Positions 59,134 to 64,000 of a stretch of DNA of 64,000 nucleotides are shown here, piece after piece. A program made the position numbers and the translations under genes. Below the pieces are notes generated by a model, which had not been told where the DNA came from, did no database searches, and saw only the letters and a program-made list of their open reading frames with translations. The first letter of the stretch is position 1. Every line of letters begins with the position of its first letter. This DNA comes from Clostridiales bacterium. Its GTDB lineage: Bacteria > Bacillota > Clostridia > TANB77 > CAG-508. Where the stretch lies: contig DQFO01000008.1 in NCBI GenBank assembly GCA_003525075.1, forward strand, positions 74,064 through 138,063, read 5' to 3'.

Positions 59134-60291
59134 CTAATTAACCCATTTTGTTGATACTTGTGTTCCATCTGATAAGTATACTTTTTTTCCAAATCCCCAA
59201 AATGCATTTTTTCCTATTTTCTCAAGTTTTAATGTGCTTGGCAAATGCAAATCAATATTAACTGTTGTTGCATTAGAAAATGCCATTTCTCCAACTTCTT
59301 CAAGACCTTCTTCTATTACAAGTTCTTTTAATTCCATATTAGAAAATGCTCCTTTATCAATTTTTGTAACACTTGAAGGAATGACTACCTTTTCCATTGA
59401 TTTTACATCTGAAAAAGCATATGCTCCTATTTCTGTAACACCTTCTGGTATGTTTACTTCTTCCAATAATGTACAATTTTGAAATAAGTTATTTGGTATT
59501 ATCTTTATTGAATTTGATAATTTACATGTTTTTAATTTTGTGCATCCAAAAAAAGATGCGCCACTATGAAAACTTTGCATATTATCTGACATTTCTATGT
59601 TTTCAATTACATCATTATTTGAAAACTCTCCACCATCTATTGAAGTAATATTTTCTAACATCTTTATACTTTTTACTTTTTTATTAGCTTTAAATTTATG
59701 ATCCTCTGTTGTATTTGGTGACTTTAATTTAAAAGTATCATGTCCGCCTGAACAATTTTTTAATGCTGTTACTGTATATACATCATTTTTATATACTATA
59801 TATTCTGGAATTGTTATTTCTTCATCTTCTCCATTATATCCACATACTCCAACTTCTTTTTTATCAACATCAATAGAAACCCAATCCCATACTCCATCCT
59901 TACCACAAATCGCAAAATCACCTGTTGCAAGTGATATTACATTATCTTTATTAATAATAATTAATGTTTGACTATCATTTATTTTTATATGTTTATTTTT
60001 TTGTGGGTCAAATCCATTCTTTTTTAATTCTTCCATTACTTTTTCTCTTTGTTCCTCAAAAGTAAATGAAGTATTATTTTCTAGAGCTTCAGCTTTCATT
60101 TCAGATATTTTTATAGATATTATTTCTTTTATTTGACCAGCCATATTTCTATATCTTGCCTCATTGGCTTTTGTTGTTATTCCACTATTTCCTGTTAACG
60201 CTGATATTGTTACTCCTGCTAATATCAGCATTACAATTATTGTTACTGCAAGAGCAATTAACGTTACACCTTTTATTTTCCTATCTTTCAT
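59134..60291 (-). CDS. Pilin-leader BspA-type LRR surface protein (small)
   Basis: 385 aa. N-terminus KDRKIKGVTLIALAVTIIVMLILAG is the same pilin-type leader as at 55082, followed by the near-identical TISALTGNSGITTKANEA. A helical region (about 40-125) and a beta-rich CGKDGVWDWVSI segment come next. BspA-like repeats run from about 205 to 375 (IENIEMSDNMQSFHSGASFF, KLKTCKLSNS, VTEIGAYAFSDVKSMEKVVI). It lies 36 bp downstream of smc on the same strand. Surface exposure is inferred. Confidence 0.87.
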   Translation of the reverse strand: MKDRKIKGVTLIALAVTIIVMLILAGVTISALTGNSGITTKANEARYRNMAGQIKEIISIKISEMKAEALENNTSFTFEEQREKVMEELKKNGFDPQKNKHIKINDSQTLIIINKDNVISLATGDFAICGKDGVWDWVSIDVDKKEVGVCGYNGEDEEITIPEYIVYKNDVYTVTALKNCSGGHDTFKLKSPNTTEDHKFKANKKVKSIKMLENITSIDGGEFSNNDVIENIEMSDNMQSFHSGASFFGCTKLKTCKLSNSIKIIPNNLFQNCTLLEEVNIPEGVTEIGAYAFSDVKSMEKVVIPSSVTKIDKGAFSNMELKELVIEEGLEEVGEMAFSNATTVNIDLHLPSTLKLEKIGKNAFWGFGKKVYLSDGTQVSTKWVN

Positions 60292-60327
60292 AACAAAACT
60301 CCTCCTTTGTTTTTTCTAAACTTTTTT

Positions 60328-63300
60328 CTAAACCTCTTTTAATTTCATTGATAATAATTTTGAAATACCCTTTTCTTCCATTGTAACACCATAAATAGTA
60401 TCTGCTGCTTCCATTGTTCCTTTTCTATGTGTAATTATTAAAAATTGAGTATCTTTAGCAAATTTCTTTAAATATTCAGCATACCTATAAACATTAACAT
60501 CATCTAAAGCTGCTTCAATTTCATCAAGTACACAGAATGGAGCTGGATTTATTTTCAATATCGCAAATAGCAATGCAATAGCTGTAAATGCTCTTTCTCC
60601 ACCTGAAAGTAATAACATACTTTGAAGTTTCTTTCCTGGTGGTTGCACATTTATTTCTATTCCACTTTCAAGAATATTATTTTCATCTGTTAATGATACT
60701 TCTGCCATTCCTCCACCAAATAATTCTTTGAATACTTCTCCAAAGTTTTTATTAATAATTTCAAATTTTTCTTTAAACTGTGTTTTCATAACATCTAGCA
60801 TTTCAGCAATTACTTTATTAAGTTTTGCCATTGTACTTTCTAAATCTAATCTTTGTTCACACATAAAATCATATCTTTGTTTTAAATTCTTGTATTCTTC
60901 AATAGAATCAACATTTACACTACCTAATTCTCTTATATCTGTACGTAAATTATTAACTTTTCTTTGAGTTAATTGTACATTTTCTGGCATTGGATAATTT
61001 CCTGCATTATTAGGAGTTAATTCATATTCTTCCCACATCTTATTTATAATTTCTGTAATATCTTCTTCTATTTTGGTTTTCTTAACTTCTAATTTTGTAA
61101 CTTGTGCTTTTAAGTCCTCTATTACTTTAAATTCATCAGTTTGTTCATCTTCTTTTTTAGTTAGCTTTTCATTTTTGGCAATTCTATCTTTTTTCAATTT
61201 TTCAATATTTTCACCACTATTAGAAACTTGTGATTTTATTTCTTCTATTTGCTTTTTTGTTTCTTCTATTTGTTTTTCAAGTTCAATATTTTCTTTTTCA
61301 TCTTTTTCAATTTGGGCTTTCTTAATTTCAACATTTTTGGTATGTGTTTCAATTTCTTTATTAATCATTTCTGACATTTCTTGAATTGACATTTCACTTT
61401 CATTAAATGATGATACAGATATTTTTAAGTCTGTAATATCTTCGTTTAAGTTATCTATATATGTTTGACTATCTTTATTTGAACTTGCAAATTCATCTAT
61501 AATTGCTTGTTTTTCTTCATTTTCCTTAGAAATTTTAGCCATCTCTTGTTCATCTAATTCTTTTGATTTTAATAGTTCTTTTTTATTTTCTTCTGACTTT
61601 GAAATCTCTTCTTTTTGCTTATTTATTCTATCTCTTATTATTTGAATATTTTCATCAATTGATTCAACTCTTTGTTTTTCTGTTGCATAAGAAATTTCAA
61701 TTTCTTGTAATTGCTTTTCTAAATTTTCTGCCTCTTCTAATACATTTTCTGATGAATTTTCATATTCTTCTTTTGATTTTTCTAATTTAGAAATTTTTTC
61801 TTTTATTTCAGTAATTTGTGCATTTAATTCTTCAATCTCTTTACTTCTACCTAAAATATTAATTGTTTTTTTAGTTACTGATCCCCCAGTTATTGCTCCT
61901 GATGGATTTATTACATCACCTTCTAATGTAATTATTCTGAATGAATAATTATTTTCTTTCGAAAGTTTTATTGCATTTTGCATATTATCAACAATAACTG
62001 TTCTACCTAATAAATTTAATACAATTTGCTCATATTTTTTATCAAATTTTATTAAATCACAAGCAATACCTATTACTCCATCTTTTTTGCCTTTTATATT
62101 ATCTAATTTTTTTCCTTTTACAGACGTAATTGGCAAGAATGATGCTCTTCCTAAATTATTTGTTCTCAAATGCTCAATTAATTTTTTTGCATCTTCTTCT
62201 GTTTCTGTAACAATATTTTGTAAGCTTGCTCCTAAACACATTTCAATTGCAGTTTGATATTCTTTTGGAACATCTATAATATTTGCTAAAACACCATGCA
62301 TACCTTTTCCAAGTTCTTTTGTTTTTTCGCAATCAATTAATAATGATTTTACACTCTTTGTATAACCTTCTTTTTCCTTTTCTGTTTCTACAAGGAAATT
62401 ATATCTTGATGTTTTCATCCTCATTTCATTTGTTAAATTAGCAATTTGAATTTCGAACTCTTTAATTTTTGTTGTAATTTCATTTTTTTGTTTTTTTATT
62501 TCTTCAAGTTTTTTCAAAATATTATTTCTGTTTGATTCTGTCTCATTAAATTCTTTTGCAATGTCTTCCTTTTTTATTCTAATTCTATCTATTTCAAATG
62601 TTTGTGATGATATTTCTTGATTTAACTGACTTTTTCTTTTTTCCAAATTCTCTATATTAGCTTGTTTTTTACTTATTTCTGCTTGTAATTCATATTTTCT
62701 ATCAGTATTTTTTTCTATAGTCTTTTTGATTTCTTCCATTTCAAGCTCTTTTGAACTTAAGCTTGCTGTTAATTTTGCTAATTCTTCTTCTTTTTCTTTT
62801 AATTCATTTTCAAATTTTGCTTTATTTTCTTTTAGATTACTCTTCTTTGACTCTTTTTGTTCTATATCATTTTTTAAACTAGCAATTTTCTCTTGTAATT
62901 CTGATATTTCTATTTTATTTCTTTCTGCAATTTCTTTATTATTTTGAATTTTTGCTTCTGCTACATTAATATTAGAATTACATTGTTCTATTTGTTTTTG
63001 ACTCTCAAATCCGATATTTTGCATTTCTTCGATTTTTGTCGTTATTTCATCAATTTCATCTTTTAATTCTTCTTTTAAAATCTTTATTTTTTCAAGTTTT
63101 CCTTCTTCTTGATTTAATGTTGATTTCATTATTTCTTCATCTTGAACAAGTGCTTCCAAATCTTTTTTGTATTTATCAATATTATATAAAAATAGTCCAA
63201 TTTCTATATTTTTTAATTCTTCTTTTAAATTCAAATATTTTTTTGCCTTATCTGATTGAAGTTGTAATGGTTCTAAATTTCCTTCTATTTCTATTATAAT

Positions 63301-63879
63301 ATCATTTATTCTTAATAAATTAAGTTTTGTTTGCTCTAACTTTTTCTCCGTTTCTTCTTTCCTTGCCCTATATTTTACTATTCCTGCTGCTTCTTCAAAT
63401 ATATGTCTTCTATCTTCTGATTTGTTGCTTAATATTTCATCAACTTTTCCTTGTCCAATTATTGAATATCCATCTCTTCCTATTCCTGTGTCCATAAATA
63501 ATTCAATAACATCTTTTAATCTACATGGCGCTTTGTTTATATAATATCCTGTTTCACCACTTCTATAAATTTTTCTTGTAATTGTTACTTCTGAAAATTC
63601 AATTGGTAGTGTTCCATCAGTATTGTCAAATACTAATGATGCTTCTGCAAATCCTAATGATTTTCTATTTTGTGTTCCAGCAAATATTATATCTTGTGTT
63701 TTATTTCCCCTTAATGATTTCATACTTTGCTCACCAAGTATCCATCTTATTGCATCAGATATATTACTTTTTCCAGATCCGTTTGGTCCTATTACTCCTG
63801 TTATTCCAGGTCTAAATTCTAATATTGTTTTATCTGCAAATGATTTAAATCCTTGCATTTCTAGTCTTTTTAAATACAT
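60328..63879 (-). CDS. smc: Chromosome segregation protein SMC
   Basis: ATPase that loops and condenses DNA with ScpA and ScpB. 1,183 aa, full length. The N-terminal head has Walker A GPNGSGKSN (about residue 32). Two long coiled coils (about 170-500 and 660-1000) flank the hinge (about 515-640, with GVLANIIDVPKEYQTAIEMCLG). The C-terminal head carries the signature LLSGGERAFTAIALLFAI and Walker B FCVLDEIEAALDDVN. ATG 63879 follows AAAGGTG. rnc usually lies upstream of smc, but that region is outside the window. Confidence 0.97.
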   Translation of the reverse strand: MYLKRLEMQGFKSFADKTILEFRPGITGVIGPNGSGKSNISDAIRWILGEQSMKSLRGNKTQDIIFAGTQNRKSLGFAEASLVFDNTDGTLPIEFSEVTITRKIYRSGETGYYINKAPCRLKDVIELFMDTGIGRDGYSIIGQGKVDEILSNKSEDRRHIFEEAAGIVKYRARKEETEKKLEQTKLNLLRINDIIIEIEGNLEPLQLQSDKAKKYLNLKEELKNIEIGLFLYNIDKYKKDLEALVQDEEIMKSTLNQEEGKLEKIKILKEELKDEIDEITTKIEEMQNIGFESQKQIEQCNSNINVAEAKIQNNKEIAERNKIEISELQEKIASLKNDIEQKESKKSNLKENKAKFENELKEKEEELAKLTASLSSKELEMEEIKKTIEKNTDRKYELQAEISKKQANIENLEKRKSQLNQEISSQTFEIDRIRIKKEDIAKEFNETESNRNNILKKLEEIKKQKNEITTKIKEFEIQIANLTNEMRMKTSRYNFLVETEKEKEGYTKSVKSLLIDCEKTKELGKGMHGVLANIIDVPKEYQTAIEMCLGASLQNIVTETEEDAKKLIEHLRTNNLGRASFLPITSVKGKKLDNIKGKKDGVIGIACDLIKFDKKYEQIVLNLLGRTVIVDNMQNAIKLSKENNYSFRIITLEGDVINPSGAITGGSVTKKTINILGRSKEIEELNAQITEIKEKISKLEKSKEEYENSSENVLEEAENLEKQLQEIEISYATEKQRVESIDENIQIIRDRINKQKEEISKSEENKKELLKSKELDEQEMAKISKENEEKQAIIDEFASSNKDSQTYIDNLNEDITDLKISVSSFNESEMSIQEMSEMINKEIETHTKNVEIKKAQIEKDEKENIELEKQIEETKKQIEEIKSQVSNSGENIEKLKKDRIAKNEKLTKKEDEQTDEFKVIEDLKAQVTKLEVKKTKIEEDITEIINKMWEEYELTPNNAGNYPMPENVQLTQRKVNNLRTDIRELGSVNVDSIEEYKNLKQRYDFMCEQRLDLESTMAKLNKVIAEMLDVMKTQFKEKFEIINKNFGEVFKELFGGGMAEVSLTDENNILESGIEINVQPPGKKLQSMLLLSGGERAFTAIALLFAILKINPAPFCVLDEIEAALDDVNVYRYAEYLKKFAKDTQFLIITHRKGTMEAADTIYGVTMEEKGISKLLSMKLKEV

Positions 63880-63914
63880 GTTTTTTCACCTTTATTTTTC
63901 GTTTTTCTTTTTGT

Positions 63915-63943
63915 ATTTTATCGTAACTTATTAAATTTTTCAA
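63915..63943 (-). promoter_or_regulatory. Candidate promoter of smc
   Basis: Minus strand: TTGAAA (63943-63938), 17-nt spacer, TAAAAT (63920-63915), 35 nt before the start. A weaker TTGACA lies near 63980. I see no gene in 63944-64000. Confidence 0.6.
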
Positions 63944-64000
63944 GGGGTTTACTTTAAAATATCTACTACCATAACTCAATGTCAACAACTTAGTGAAAAA

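Noticed and set aside
1..64000. tRNA, rRNA, CRISPR arrays, insertion sequences
   Set aside because: None found by eye: no CCA-type cloverleaf, no regularly spaced repeats, no transposase-like ORF.

Overview
The window is low-GC, Gram-positive DNA, about a quarter G+C by eye. It uses the standard code with TGA as stop, and most genes have strong AAGGAG-type ribosome binding sites. SpoIIID, two YtaF-like proteins, CdaA and an LPxTG-type sortase point to a spore-forming member of the Clostridia/Firmicutes, probably an anaerobic gut or environmental lineage. I cannot name a genus. No rRNA, tRNA, CRISPR array, transposase or prophage was seen. Most genes lie on the minus strand.

Layout. 1-11 kb: a truncated NlpC/P60 wall hydrolase, hsp20 with a CIRCE-like operator, a SWIM-SNF2 helicase, an LPKAG surface protein, a MacB-type ABC exporter whose permease is split by an apparent single-base frameshift, and a GC-rich orphan gene. 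11-25 kb: a giant cyclic beta-1,2-glucan synthase-like enzyme (about 2,683 aa), tsaE, a coiled-coil protein, an acyl-CoA synthetase with its TetR regulator, and asnS. 25-32.5 kb: truA, cdaA, a pyrimidine-nucleoside phosphorylase, a pilin-like protein, rnhB, htrA and a possible small RNA. 32.5-36.3 kb: spoIIID, a DnaB-like ATPase, dprA and folD. 36.4-41.7 kb: an ECF sigma factor overlapping a 1,577-aa membrane-anchored alpha-2-macroglobulin-like protein with an anti-sigma-like N-terminus. 41.8-49 kb: ligA, a sortase, a HIT protein, a short alaS, a pseudouridine synthase and an rRNA-type methyltransferase. 49-53.2 kb: an accessory set of patatin phospholipase, LRR protein, transglutaminase-like protein and a hypothetical, then a MazG-like gene and a 41-aa membrane peptide. 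53.2-64 kb: uvrC, two pilin-like BspA-type LRR surface proteins, a small-multidrug-export protein, tandem ytaF-like genes and smc.

How the genes relate. Surface functions recur: a sorted protein and a sortase, NlpC/P60, three proteins with pilin-type leaders, HtrA, and the sigma/alpha-2-macroglobulin pair. This suggests strong investment in the cell envelope and its stress sensing. Genome-maintenance genes (ligA, uvrC, dprA, rnhB, smc, the SNF2 helicase and the DnaB-like ATPase) are scattered between them. The best leads for new biology are the sigma/alpha-2-macroglobulin pair, the patatin-LRR-transglutaminase operon, the DnaB-like ATPase beside dprA, the candidate small RNA sharing a direct-repeat motif with the htrA promoter, two structured intergenic elements (45454-45544 and 49013-49147), and a dprA that seems to start at AUA. 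All functional calls come from reading the sequence; no database search was run.
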